28,774 nt of DNA from JBEKVE01 sp049514335 (GTDB taxonomy: Bacteria > Actinomycetota > Acidimicrobiia > Acidimicrobiales > UBA8190), in the NCBI GenBank assembly GCA_049514335.1, contig JBEKVE010000042.1, forward strand, positions 1 to 28,774, in the 5' to 3' direction. The notes beneath the pieces were generated by a model. That model saw nothing but the letters and a program-made list of their open reading frames with translations. It was not told where the DNA came from and searched no databases. Every line of letters starts with the position of its first letter. Within the stretch, counting starts at the first letter, position 1. Both the position numbers and the translations under genes were made by a program. Below, in pieces: positions 14,805-22,317 of the stretch.

Positions 14805-15716
14805 ATGGTCTACCTACTGGCAGCGGCCACGGCGCTGATCAGTTCGATCGACAGCATCCTGCAGCGGATGGGCGTTGAGAACGCCCCTGCTGAATCCACC
14901 CTGCGTCTGGGCTTGTTGGCGTATGCGGTCAAACAACGAGTGTGGTTGTTTGGAATGGCACTGATCATTGGCTCGTTTCTCCTGCAGGCCACGGCACTGC
15001 ACCTCGGCAACCTCAGCCAGGTCCAACCCATTCTCGTCACCGAGCTCGTGTTCCTCGTCCTCATCCTGGCTGTCTGGTTCGGGGTGAATATCGGCCGACG
15101 AGAATGGCTGGGCTGTGTCGCCGCCAGCGCCGGGTTGGCCGGGTTTCTCGTCTTCGCCGAGCCCAGCCGGGGTGCGGGAGTCCCTACCGATCTCGGATGG
15201 ATCACGGTCGCGGCGGTGTGCGGCGGCGTCGTGGCGCTCACGGTGACCCTCGCCCTGCGCGGCCCACGCTGGTGGCGGGCCACGATGTTCGCCACGGCCG
15301 GTGCGGTGGGATTCGCCCTCACCGCCTCGTTCATCAAGGTGGTGAGCGACTACGTCACCACCGACTGGGTCCACATGTTCTCGCACTGGCAGACCTACGG
15401 ACTGGCGCTGTGCGGGGCCGGATCGCTGTTCCTCGCCCAGAACGCGTTCCATGCCGGGCCCGTCACGGCGTCGCAGACCGCGGCGGTGCTCGTCAACCCT
15501 CTGGCCAGCCTGGCCATCGGCATCGGGCTCTTCGGCGACAGCTTGCGTACGACGGGGGTCTTCGGTCCGCTCGAGGCCGTATCGCTTGTCGTCATGCTGG
15601 TCGGGGCGGCCACCGTGGCCTCATCGTCCGTCGTGGCCGGGATCACCGGTGACGACGAGCACGCCGGGGAGCTGCTCTCGGTCCGCCGCCCGAAGCGGGC
15701 GGGTGCTATGCGCTGA
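14805..15716 (+). CDS. DMT-superfamily membrane protein (EamA-like)
   Basis: The 303-residue protein has nine to ten hydrophobic helices and no globular domain. It resembles the drug/metabolite transporter superfamily of ten-helix exporters or facilitators: an N-terminal half ending around FLVFAEPSRG, and a second half from WITVAAVCGG to MLVGAATVASSSVV. QVQPILVTELVFLVLIL matches the DMT helix that follows the first EamA hairpin. No substrate can be assigned. A GAGG site lies 7 nt before the ATG, and TATCCT (14774-14779) could be its -10. It follows arsR by 84 nt but may be independent. The first ~250 bases are noticeably less GC-rich than neighbours, which may hint at transfer. The end overlaps the convergent VOC gene by 11 nt. 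Confidence 0.75.
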   Translation: MVYLLAAATALISSIDSILQRMGVENAPAESTLRLGLLAYAVKQRVWLFGMALIIGSFLLQATALHLGNLSQVQPILVTELVFLVLILAVWFGVNIGRREWLGCVAASAGLAGFLVFAEPSRGAGVPTDLGWITVAAVCGGVVALTVTLALRGPRWWRATMFATAGAVGFALTASFIKVVSDYVTTDWVHMFSHWQTYGLALCGAGSLFLAQNAFHAGPVTASQTAAVLVNPLASLAIGIGLFGDSLRTTGVFGPLEAVSLVVMLVGAATVASSSVVAGITGDDEHAGELLSVRRPKRAGAMR

Positions 15717-16127
15717 TGTGCACCGAGCCGTCGTCGTCCAGGTGCCACCCGGGGTTGTGGGCCACCTCCCAGGGGTGCCCGTCGGGATCGACGAAGACTC
15801 CCGAGTACCCGCCCCAGAACGTCGTGCCGGGATGGCGGGCGACGGTGGCACCGCCCCGCGTGCCTCGTCCACGACGGCGTCGACCTCCTCGGGGGAGCGG
15901 GCGTTGTAGGCCAGGGTCACGCCGCCCCAGCCTCCGCCGTCGCGCACGCCGGAGTCCTCCGCCAGGCGAGCTCGGTCCCACAGGGCCACGACCATGCACC
16001 CCGCTTGGAAGAAGGCGACGTCCTCGTCGGGCGCGGTGGCGTCGCGCCACCCGAGCGACCGGTAGAAGGCGCGGGCGCGGTCGAGGTCGGCCACGCCCAG
16101 GGTCACGAGGCTCAGGCGTTGGTCCAT
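15706..16127 (-). CDS. VOC (glyoxalase-like) protein, frameshifted
   Basis: The N-terminal part starting MDQRLSLVTLGVADLDRA (ATG at 16127) is a typical VOC domain. After VDAVVDEARG the frame changes: the continuation ATVARHPGTTFWGG, FVDPDGHPWEVAHNPGW is in the next frame and ends at 15706. Adding one base at the CCCC run 15854-15857 (GGGG on the coding strand) restores a 140-residue protein of normal size. The metal ligand Glu in PWEVAHN is in the second part. VOC proteins include bleomycin-resistance and glyoxalase relatives; activity is unknown. It is either a sequence error or a recent inactivation. Tail-to-tail overlap with the DMT gene is 11 nt. Confidence 0.8.
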
Positions 16128-16184
16128 GGCCACAAGTGTCGCACCGGACGCCCCGAGCAACTGCGGCCCCGCCGGCCGACGGTC

Positions 16185-16661
16185 CTACGACCCCGTGGCC
16201 CCGGTGACGCCGAGCAACGATTCGAGGCGCCGGAGGTCGGCGGCGAGATCTGCACTCCGGTCGCGGTGGGCGGGCACGGCCACGCTGATGACCCACTCCA
16301 TGAGGCGGGGCATGCGCAGCACGTCGAAGGACAGCGTCACCCGCGTGCCGTGGGGATCCTCGGTCAACCTGATGTGCCATTCGACGGTGTCGGGATACGG
16401 CGGCCGGGCCACGGTCCGCCACACGAAGGTGTGGGGCCGGTCCGCCGTCACCACCACGTTGCGCCGACTCCATCGGAACCCGCCCCGACGGTTTCGTCCC
16501 CGGAACCGGGCGCCGGGCACGGGGCCGGGGACGTCACCGATCCACGCACATCCCCGGCACTCGCCGCTCCACTCACCCACCCGCCCGACATCGGTCACGA
16601 GATCCCACACCGCCTCGGGGGAGGCGCTCACGGTCAGACTCGCTTCACAGCTCCGGCGCAC
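16185..16661 (-). CDS. SRPBCC (polyketide cyclase/dehydrase-like) protein
   Basis: The 158-residue protein has the START/SRPBCC pattern common in actinobacteria: an N-terminal strand with LTVSASPEAVWDLVTDVGRVGEW, a glycine-rich segment, and VTLSFDVLRM before the long C-terminal helix. These proteins form a hydrophobic cavity that binds lipids or aromatic compounds; most have no assigned reaction. The GTG start at 16661 is preceded by GAGG at suitable distance, and a TACCAT hexamer (16693-16698, minus strand) could be its -10. It is divergent from the HemK-like gene. The open frame reaches further upstream but lacks family similarity there. Confidence 0.8.
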   Translation of the reverse strand: MRRSCEASLTVSASPEAVWDLVTDVGRVGEWSGECRGCAWIGDVPGPVPGARFRGRNRRGGFRWSRRNVVVTADRPHTFVWRTVARPPYPDTVEWHIRLTEDPHGTRVTLSFDVLRMPRLMEWVISVAVPAHRDRSADLAADLRRLESLLGVTGATGS

Positions 16662-16728
16662 GACACCTCGCTCGGGTGGGGTGGTCGGCTCGATGGTAGG
16701 CGTGACACGCCCGGCACGGCTGCGGGGC

Positions 16729-16743
16729 CACACTGGGGGGGTG
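16729..16743 (+). promoter_or_regulatory. leaderless promoter -10 of HemK-like gene
   Basis: CACACT (16729-16734) is followed by six G residues and the GTG at 16741. The spacing equals that of the Nfu and KARI-like genes, and all three begin GTGAC. Confidence 0.45.
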
Positions 16744-17517
16744 ACTCCGCCGCGCGCCGAGCGAGCAGCCGTCGTCGACCGCTTGACGGCGGCCGGGTGC
16801 GTGGCCGCCGAGGAGGAGGCGGACGAGCTCGTGGACGCCGCCTCCGACGCCGAGACGCTCGACGTCTGGGTGCGCCGGCGCGAGCAGGGTGAGCCACTGG
16901 CCTGGATCGTGGGGACGATCCGGTTCTGCGGCCACACCGTGCGCGTCGAGCCCGGCGTCTACGTCCCCCGCCTCCAGAGCGAGGACCTCGCCCGCCGGGC
17001 CGCGTCGCTGCTCTGCGCCCGGGGCCGGGCCGCCGACCTGTGCACCGGGGCCGGGGCCGTCGCCGTGCACCTGAGGGCGGCGGTGCCCACGGCTGTGGTC
17101 GTGGGCACCGACATCGACGCCCGGGCCGTGGCGTGCGCCCGGGGCAACGGCGTGGCCGTCGTGTGCGGCGATCTGGGCGCCCCGCTCGGCGACGGGTCGT
17201 TCGACCTCGTGACGGCGGTGGCCCCCTATGTCCCTTCCCCCGCCATGCACCTCCTCCCCGCCGATGTACGGCGCTACGAGCCACGGCGGGCCCTCGACGG
17301 CGGGGGTGACGGCCTTGACGTGGTGCGCAGGATCGTCGCCGACGCCCTTGGGTTGCTGCGGCCCGGGGGATGGCTCGTGCTCGAGCTGGGCGGAGATCAG
17401 GACGACGCGCTGGCCCCGGACCTCGACGCGGCGGGCTTCGGGCCCGTCACCAGCTGGTGCGACGACGACGGCGACCTCCGCGGCGTGGCGGCCCGGTTGA
17501 CGCCCGGCACGGGCTGA
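16741..17517 (+). CDS. PrmC/HemK-like methyltransferase
   Basis: The 258-residue protein follows the layout of PrmC, which methylates the Gln of release-factor GGQ motifs. A small N-terminal helical part ends in GEPLAWIVGTIRFCGHTVRV and GVYVPRLQSEDLARRA. A SAM fold follows (AADLCTGAGAVAVHL, VVGTDIDARAVACAR), then RRYEPRRALDGGGDGLDVVRRIV. The hallmark NPPY substrate loop is not intact: the segment reads TAVAPYVPSP. Since that Asn contacts the methylated glutamine in PrmC, this copy may modify something else, as a paralogue of a true PrmC elsewhere. It starts with a leaderless-type GTG. Confidence 0.82.
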   Translation: MTPPRAERAAVVDRLTAAGCVAAEEEADELVDAASDAETLDVWVRRREQGEPLAWIVGTIRFCGHTVRVEPGVYVPRLQSEDLARRAASLLCARGRAADLCTGAGAVAVHLRAAVPTAVVVGTDIDARAVACARGNGVAVVCGDLGAPLGDGSFDLVTAVAPYVPSPAMHLLPADVRRYEPRRALDGGGDGLDVVRRIVADALGLLRPGGWLVLELGGDQDDALAPDLDAAGFGPVTSWCDDDGDLRGVAARLTPGTG

Positions 17518-17562
17518 CGCGGCGCGGGTCGACTCGACGCGGGTTGATGCGGCGCGTCGGCC
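17503..17562. repeat. degenerate 15-bp tandem repeat at gene end
   Basis: Units cccggcacgggctga, cgcggcgcgggtcga, ctcgacgcgggttga and tgcggcgcgtcggcc follow in register. The first three match one another at 11-12 of 15 positions. The first unit contains the stop codon of the HemK-like gene. Unit length equals that of the repeats at 411-452 and 18881-18910. Confidence 0.55.
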
Positions 17563-17572
17563 GTTCAGGTGC

Positions 17573-18799
17573 TCAGACGGGGCGCGGCTCCTTCGGCAGC
17601 CCGAGCACGCGCTCGCCCACGATGTTGCGCTGGATCTCGGCCGTGCCGCCCCAGATGGTCTCCGAGCGGCTGAAGAAGAACGATGCCTGGAGGTCGCTCA
17701 CGGGGTAGCCCGTGCCGTCGCGGCGCGTCCGCCTGAAGGCGTCGTCGGTGTCGTCGCTGCCGGTGAGGATCTGTCCCTCCATGCCGAGCACGTCGATGGC
17801 CAGGTCCATGACGTGTTGGTGGTACTCCGACCACAGCATCTTGTGCATGGCGCCGAGAGCGGCGGCGTGGTGGGTCCCGTGCAGGGCATCGGTGAGCGAG
17901 CGGTATCCGTTTATCTGCATGATCTTCACCTTCGACCAGGCGTGGGCGAGGCCCTGGCGCACGGCGGGATCGGTGGCCCGTCCGCAGCGCCGGGCCTCCT
18001 CGATCACCTGGTCGAGCTCCTTCTGGAAGCGGCGGTGGCCGGTGGTGGACGAGGCGCCGCGCTCGAATCCGAGCGTGGTCATGGCCACCTTCCATCCGTT
18101 GTTGACCCCTCCCACCACGTTCTCGACCGGGCACCGGGCGTCGGCGAAGAAGACCTCGTTGAACTCCGACGAGCCGTCGATCTGCTTGATGGGCCGTACC
18201 TCCACGCCCGGCTGCTTCATGGGAACCAGGAGATAGGAGATGCCCTGGTGCTTGGGCGCATCGGGATCGGTCCGGGCCAGCAAGAAGACGTAGTCGGCGA
18301 ACTGGGCCTGGGTGGTCCACACCTTCTGGCCGCTCACCACCCACTCGTCTCCGTCGAGGGTGGCGCGCGTCTTGAGCGAGGCCAGGTCGCTCCCGGCGTC
18401 GGGTTCGGAGAAGCCCTGGCACCAGGCGATGGTGCCGTCGAGGATCCGGGGGATGAAGGCCCGCTTCTGCTCCTCGGTACCCCACTGCAAGATGGTGGGC
18501 CCCACCAGCGTGTCACCGAAGAAGTCGGCGCGCATGGGCGCATCGGCGCGGGCGAACTCCTCGTTCAGCACGACCTGCTCGATGAGCGACAGGCCCTTGC
18601 CGCCGTACTCGGTGGGCCAGCCGGCGCAGATCCACCCACCGTGGCGCAGCTTGTCGGTCCACCCGGCGTTGAAGGCCCGCCGCTCCTCGTCGGTGAGGCG
18701 GAAGCCGGGCTCGAACCAACCCTGGGGCAGGTTGTCCTCCAACCAGCCCCGGATCTCCTTGCGCAGCGCCTCCGCCTCAGGGGGATAGGTCAGGTCCAT
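17573..18799 (-). CDS. acyl-CoA dehydrogenase (FadE-like)
   Basis: The protein (408 residues from the ATG at 18799) is a standard-length acyl-CoA dehydrogenase. It has GFSEPDAGSDLASLKTRA, WVVSGQKVWTTQAQFADY and the C-terminal ETIWGGTAEIQRNIVGERVLGLP. The position that carries the catalytic Glu in MCAD (YEGT) is Gly here (WGGT). As in IVD-like and many mycobacterial FadE enzymes, the base must come from another helix; MLWSEYHQHVMDLA is a candidate. The substrate is unknown, possibly sterol or branched acyl-CoA. An ATG at 18805 also exists, but GAGGAG is better spaced for 18799. It is monocistronic, convergent with the HemK-like gene. Confidence 0.92.
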   Translation of the reverse strand: MDLTYPPEAEALRKEIRGWLEDNLPQGWFEPGFRLTDEERRAFNAGWTDKLRHGGWICAGWPTEYGGKGLSLIEQVVLNEEFARADAPMRADFFGDTLVGPTILQWGTEEQKRAFIPRILDGTIAWCQGFSEPDAGSDLASLKTRATLDGDEWVVSGQKVWTTQAQFADYVFLLARTDPDAPKHQGISYLLVPMKQPGVEVRPIKQIDGSSEFNEVFFADARCPVENVVGGVNNGWKVAMTTLGFERGASSTTGHRRFQKELDQVIEEARRCGRATDPAVRQGLAHAWSKVKIMQINGYRSLTDALHGTHHAAALGAMHKMLWSEYHQHVMDLAIDVLGMEGQILTGSDDTDDAFRRTRRDGTGYPVSDLQASFFFSRSETIWGGTAEIQRNIVGERVLGLPKEPRPV

Positions 18800-18835
18800 G
18801 GCCATGCTCCTCGGTCGACGACACCGCCCTGGCCG

Positions 18836-18864
18836 ACGGTACCGCCGGCGGGCGGCGCTGTCAC
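18836..18864 (-). promoter_or_regulatory. promoter of FadE-like gene
   Basis: On the minus strand GTGACA (18859-18864), a 17-nt spacer and TACCGT (18836-18841) form a plausible -35/-10 pair upstream of the acyl-CoA dehydrogenase ATG. Confidence 0.4.
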
Positions 18865-18880
18865 ATGCGCGCCCCGGCCT

Positions 18881-18910
18881 CGCCTCAGCCGATCTCGCCT
18901 CAGCCGATCT
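18881..18910. repeat. 15-bp tandem duplication at Nramp gene end
   Basis: cgcctcagccgatct occurs twice, perfectly, at 18881-18895 and 18896-18910. On the coding strand it duplicates the codons for Glu-Ile-Gly and the stop that end the restored Nramp protein. Confidence 0.9.
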
Positions 18911-20485
18911 CGATGGCCTTCACGAGCAGGAGCGCGACCGCCAGGAACACGTAGCCGTACATGAGGTACATACGGCGGGCCGGCCGCGCACCGCCCGTCG
19001 GTACAGGACGCCCGCCACGGCCAGCACCGCCACCATGCCCGCGCCCAGGGCGATGAGCAGGACGCCCACGTCGATGTGGGTGAAGACGGTGGTGATCATC
19101 AAGATGAACGACAGCACGAACAGCACCGACACGATGACCGTGGCGACACAGTTGAGCCAGGGCCGGTTGATCCAGGGGCCCAGCACGGCCTTGTCGTTGC
19201 ACAGCAACAGCAGGAACACCGTGGCGCTCGGCAGCAAGATGCCGGCCAGCGCCTGCACGGCGGTGGTGATGAGGCCGAGCGGTGCACCCGGGAGGAGCAC
19301 GATGGCGGCGGCCATGGCCACGATGCCGGTGAAGATGGCGTAGAAGGCCTTTGCGTCGCGCACCCGGCGGTTGAGCGAGTGCCGGATGCCGAACATGTCA
19401 CCGAAGGCGTAGGACGTGGACAGGGTCACCGCCGCCGCCCCGATGATCGACGCGTTGAGCAGGATGATGGCGAACAGCGTGCCGGTGGCGTGGCCCAGGT
19501 AGTGCTCGAGGCCGTGCGCCACGCCGCCCGCCCCCGTCTTCAGGGAGAAGTGGCCGAAGGCGTGCGTCCCGGTGAATGCGTAGGCGGCGGTGATCATGAT
19601 GAGGCTGGCCGCCAGCACCGTCACGAACGACCCGAGGACCGTGTCCACCCGCTCGTAGTTCATCCACCGGGGGGTGATGCGCTTGTCCACGATGTTCGAC
19701 TGCTGGAAGAACAGCTGCCACGGCGCCACCGTCGTGCCCACGATGGCGATGATGAGCAGGATCGAGGTGGAGTTGAACCCGCCCGCCACGCCGGGCAGCA
19801 GGTAGTGCGAGAGCACCGGTCCGGCATGGGGGTGGGCGTAGACGGCCAGGGGGATGACGAGGAAGTTGGCCACGATGAACACGAGCATGAACCGCTCCCA
19901 GCGGCGGAAGCTGCCCGTTGCCGTCATGGCCACGAGCGCCAGGCCGGCCAGCGGTACGGAGATGTAGGGGCTCACGCCGAAGTACCCGAGCGCCAGGCTG
20001 ACGCCGATGAACTCGGTCACGATGGTGAGGAAGTTCAAGACGAACAGATCTCCCACCGAGAACGCCCCCCAGAAGCGGCCGAAGCGCTCCCGGATGAGCC
20101 GGGCGTGCCCGACACCGCACACCGCCCCCAGGCGCACCACCATCTCCTGGTTGACGATGAGGACGGGGATGAGCAGCGGCAACGTCCACAGCAGCGTCAG
20201 CCCGTAGTTCTGCCCGGCCTGGGCGTAGGTGGCCACCCCACCGGCGTCGTTGTCGCCCACCATGACGATGAGGCCGGGACCGAGGATGGCGAGGAGGGTG
20301 AGGGCCCGGCCCCGCCACGACCGGCGGGGCCCCTCGTCGTGCTCGCGGATGGTGCCGAAGGCACCCTGGATGTCGCCGCGCTCGGTATTGCCCTGCTCGG
20401 CGCCGTGGCCACCGGCGCCGTGGCGCGCACCATCTGCGGCCGAGGCCGCGCTGGCGTTCTCGGTGTGCAGGGCCTTGTCGGCCAT
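18900..20485 (-). CDS. atypical Nramp-family metal transporter, frameshifted near C-terminus
   Basis: The start (ATG 20485, GGGAGG five nt before it) gives a cytoplasmic tail of 60 residues and then an Nramp fold of about eleven helices. The TM1 metal motif DPGN reads DAGG (GDNDAGGVATY, D80-G83). The TM6 motif MPH reads APW (VGTTVAPWQLFFQQ, A254-W256), so the soft methionine ligand is missing. This suggests a substrate other than Mn2+/Fe2+; Nramp-related Mg2+ transporters also lack that Met, to my knowledge. Near GVLYRR the frame shifts: the original frame runs into a Cys/Ser-rich tail, whereas the next frame gives a last helix (YVFLAVALLLVKAIEIG) ending at 18900. One added base yields 528 residues. 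It lies downstream of the MgtE-domain gene. Confidence 0.87.
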
Positions 20486-20846
20486 GGGGGACCTCCCGAC
20501 GGTGCCGGCGTCGTAGGCGTGCATGGAACGCGCACACGCCACGCGCGGGTCGGCCTCCGGGTCAGCCCAGTGGCGTCATCCCTGCGGGGCATGCGCGCAC
20601 GAATCGTCGTGGTGACGCGTCAGCGTGCAGCGCTGCTCCTTTGCCTGGCCCTGGGGAACCCACCACAGGCCCGTGACGTCCGGTAGGGCACCGGACTCGC
20701 CGCACACTGCATACTCCCCGCGGCGCACGCCGCCTCGCCGGTCGCCCGGCCGAGGTGAGGCTGCTTCGAAGTGCCAGCCTACCTGCTCGAGCAGGTCCAA
20801 GGGGAGGCCACCCGCCCGCCACCGCACCCCTGGACCGGGTCGCCGC
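20486..20846. other. 361-nt intercistronic region between MgtE-domain and Nramp genes
   Basis: No clear gene fills this stretch. It contains three GC-rich inverted repeats: 20678-20696 (GTCCGGT, 5-nt loop, ACCGGAC), 20720-20733 (GCGGCG-CA-CGCCGC) and 20733-20755 (CCTCG-CCGG-TCGC-CCGG-C-CGAGG, one bulged base, GCGA loop on the minus strand). It also contains one weak small ORF (20576-20827, minus). I recognise no known magnesium or manganese riboswitch. A structured leader for the Nramp gene is possible. Confidence 0.4.
20576..20827 (-). CDS. hypothetical small protein (weak)
   Basis: The 83-residue frame starts 19 nt after the MgtE-domain gene and lies in the same direction. Third codon positions are about 80% G/C, lower than neighbouring genes but above chance, and WHFEAASPRPGD, AVCGESG and GLWWVPQGQ look protein-like. 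I recognise no family with confidence. The frame overlaps all three hairpins in this gap, so it could be spurious. Confidence 0.3.
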   Translation of the reverse strand: MRWRAGGLPLDLLEQVGWHFEAASPRPGDRRGGVRRGEYAVCGESGALPDVTGLWWVPQGQAKEQRCTLTRHHDDSCAHAPQG

Positions 20847-22106
20847 TCACTCCTCCACCGAGGTCATGCCGAAGTCCCGGCGCCACCCCGTGGGGAGCAG
20901 CATCTCGAGCAGGTCGTCCACCGTGATGACACCCACCATGCGGTGGTTCTCGTCCATGACCGGTGCCACGGTGAGGTTGAAGTCGGTCATCTTGCGGGTG
21001 ACGGCGTGGAGGTCCCAGTCGGGGTGCACGTGGGCCGGGTTGGGGCGCACCACCGAGGACAAGATGGCCGAGTCCGGCGCCTGCACGAGCGACACCACCG
21101 AGGCCGAGCCGGTGACGCGACCCTCGGGTCCCTCCGCGAACACCACCGCCAGCGCCTCGGGCGGAGCCGTGCTCGTGCGGACCACCTCGAGGGCGTCGCG
21201 TACCGGCGTCGAGGCCGGCAGGCACACGAAGTCGGGGATCATGAGCCCGCCCGCCGTCTCGGGGTTGTAGCTGAGCAGGGCCCGGATCTTGCGCTGTTTG
21301 GGCCCGGGCAGGAGGCCGAGCACGGGGAGGCGGCGTTCCTGGTCCAGCTCGGTGATGAGGTCGGCGGCGTCGTCGGTGGCCATGGTGGCGAGCAGCCGGG
21401 CCGCCTCGGCGTCGGTGCGGCTCTGCACGAACTCGAGCTGGTGCTCGGCGTCGAGCTCCTCGAACACGTCGGCCTCGAGCTCGCGGTCCTGGCCCACCGC
21501 CTCGATGATCTCCTCGCCCTCCTCGTGAGAGGCCGCCTCCACCAGGTCGGCGATCTGGGCGGGGTGCAGCCGAGCCAGCTTTCGGTAGGGGATGTGCAGG
21601 CGGGCGGTGGGCACGTGGGCCACGAAGGGCTCGATGCTGCCCCAGTCCACGACCTTGCCGGGCGGCACGCGACGGCCCAGGGGCCGCGGCAGCAGGCGGC
21701 GCAGGGCCACCCGGGGGCTCGGGTCGACGGCCACGATCTCCCACCGGCCGTCCACCTTGGCCAGCTCGATCTCGTTGGCCCGGATGAGTCGGGCGCCCTG
21801 CAGGTTGATGAGGTGACGGGCGCTCAGGTCCTTCGACAGCAGCAGCTCACCGGGGCGGCGCTCGAAGCGCTTCAGGCTCACGGTGGCACCCGAGAACACG
21901 ACCTGCCCCGGTCGCAGGTCGGCGATGAGGGACACGGGCACGAACAGCTGGCGATGGGCGATGCGCACCACGGCGCCGGTGACGGGGGGGTGGGGGGAGA
22001 AGCCCACCCGGGCGATGAGGTCCTCGACCCGCCCCAGGCGGTCGCCGTCCCGGTCCACGAGCGCCCCTCTGACCACGCTCGACAGGTGCAGGAACTCGAT
22101 TGCCAT
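20847..22106 (-). CDS. soluble PRC-barrel / MgtE-N / CBS protein
   Basis: The 419-residue protein has no membrane helix. It begins with a PRC-barrel-like part (about 1-75, HLSSVVRGALVDRDGDRLG) and a second barrel-like segment (about 85-150). An MgtE_N superhelix follows (about 180-280; EEIIEAVGQDRELEADVFEE, MATDDAADLITEL, YNPETAGGLMIPDF), then a pair of CBS domains (about 285-405; VAPVMDENHRMVGVITVDDLLEML). In MgtE channels the N and CBS domains sense cytoplasmic Mg2+ and gate the pore; here the pore domain is absent. ATG 22106 has GAGGGAG upstream and is preferred to 22151. It precedes the Nramp-like gene on the same strand, so it may be its Mg2+-sensing regulatory partner (inference). Confidence 0.88.
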   Translation of the reverse strand: MAIEFLHLSSVVRGALVDRDGDRLGRVEDLIARVGFSPHPPVTGAVVRIAHRQLFVPVSLIADLRPGQVVFSGATVSLKRFERRPGELLLSKDLSARHLINLQGARLIRANEIELAKVDGRWEIVAVDPSPRVALRRLLPRPLGRRVPPGKVVDWGSIEPFVAHVPTARLHIPYRKLARLHPAQIADLVEAASHEEGEEIIEAVGQDRELEADVFEELDAEHQLEFVQSRTDAEAARLLATMATDDAADLITELDQERRLPVLGLLPGPKQRKIRALLSYNPETAGGLMIPDFVCLPASTPVRDALEVVRTSTAPPEALAVVFAEGPEGRVTGSASVVSLVQAPDSAILSSVVRPNPAHVHPDWDLHAVTRKMTDFNLTVAPVMDENHRMVGVITVDDLLEMLLPTGWRRDFGMTSVEE

Positions 22107-22317
22107 CGCGTTGGCGCTCCCTCGGGGCACACAGTGCGCCACCCGGGTCAACGGGGCCGGGTGACACCTCTCAACCTAGTGGACGGCGATGCGGGCCCCA
22201 CGCGTGCTCGCCAGGACGGTTCGGGCGCGATGTCCGTGGTCGGGGGCTCGCCGTTTGCATGGGGACAGCGATCCGGGGGAGGCTGACCGGCCATGGTCTT
22301 CCCCGGGGGCGACGCGC

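Noticed and set aside
17573..18799. Loss of catalytic Glu (WGGT for YEGT) in the second acyl-CoA dehydrogenase as a dead enzyme
   Set aside because: IVD-type and many FadE enzymes normally have Gly here and use a Glu from another helix.
18900..19010. Programmed ribosomal frameshifting in the Nramp gene
   Set aside because: No slippery heptamer or nearby pseudoknot is evident, and two other genes show the same one-base loss, which is better explained by sequence error or mutation.
19076..20686. 536-codon plus-strand frame opposite the Nramp gene
   Set aside because: Composition (His, Gly, Asp, Glu) is typical of antisense reading of a membrane-protein gene.
20625..22286. 553-codon plus-strand frame opposite the MgtE-domain gene
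   Set aside because: Antisense shadow without domain similarity.
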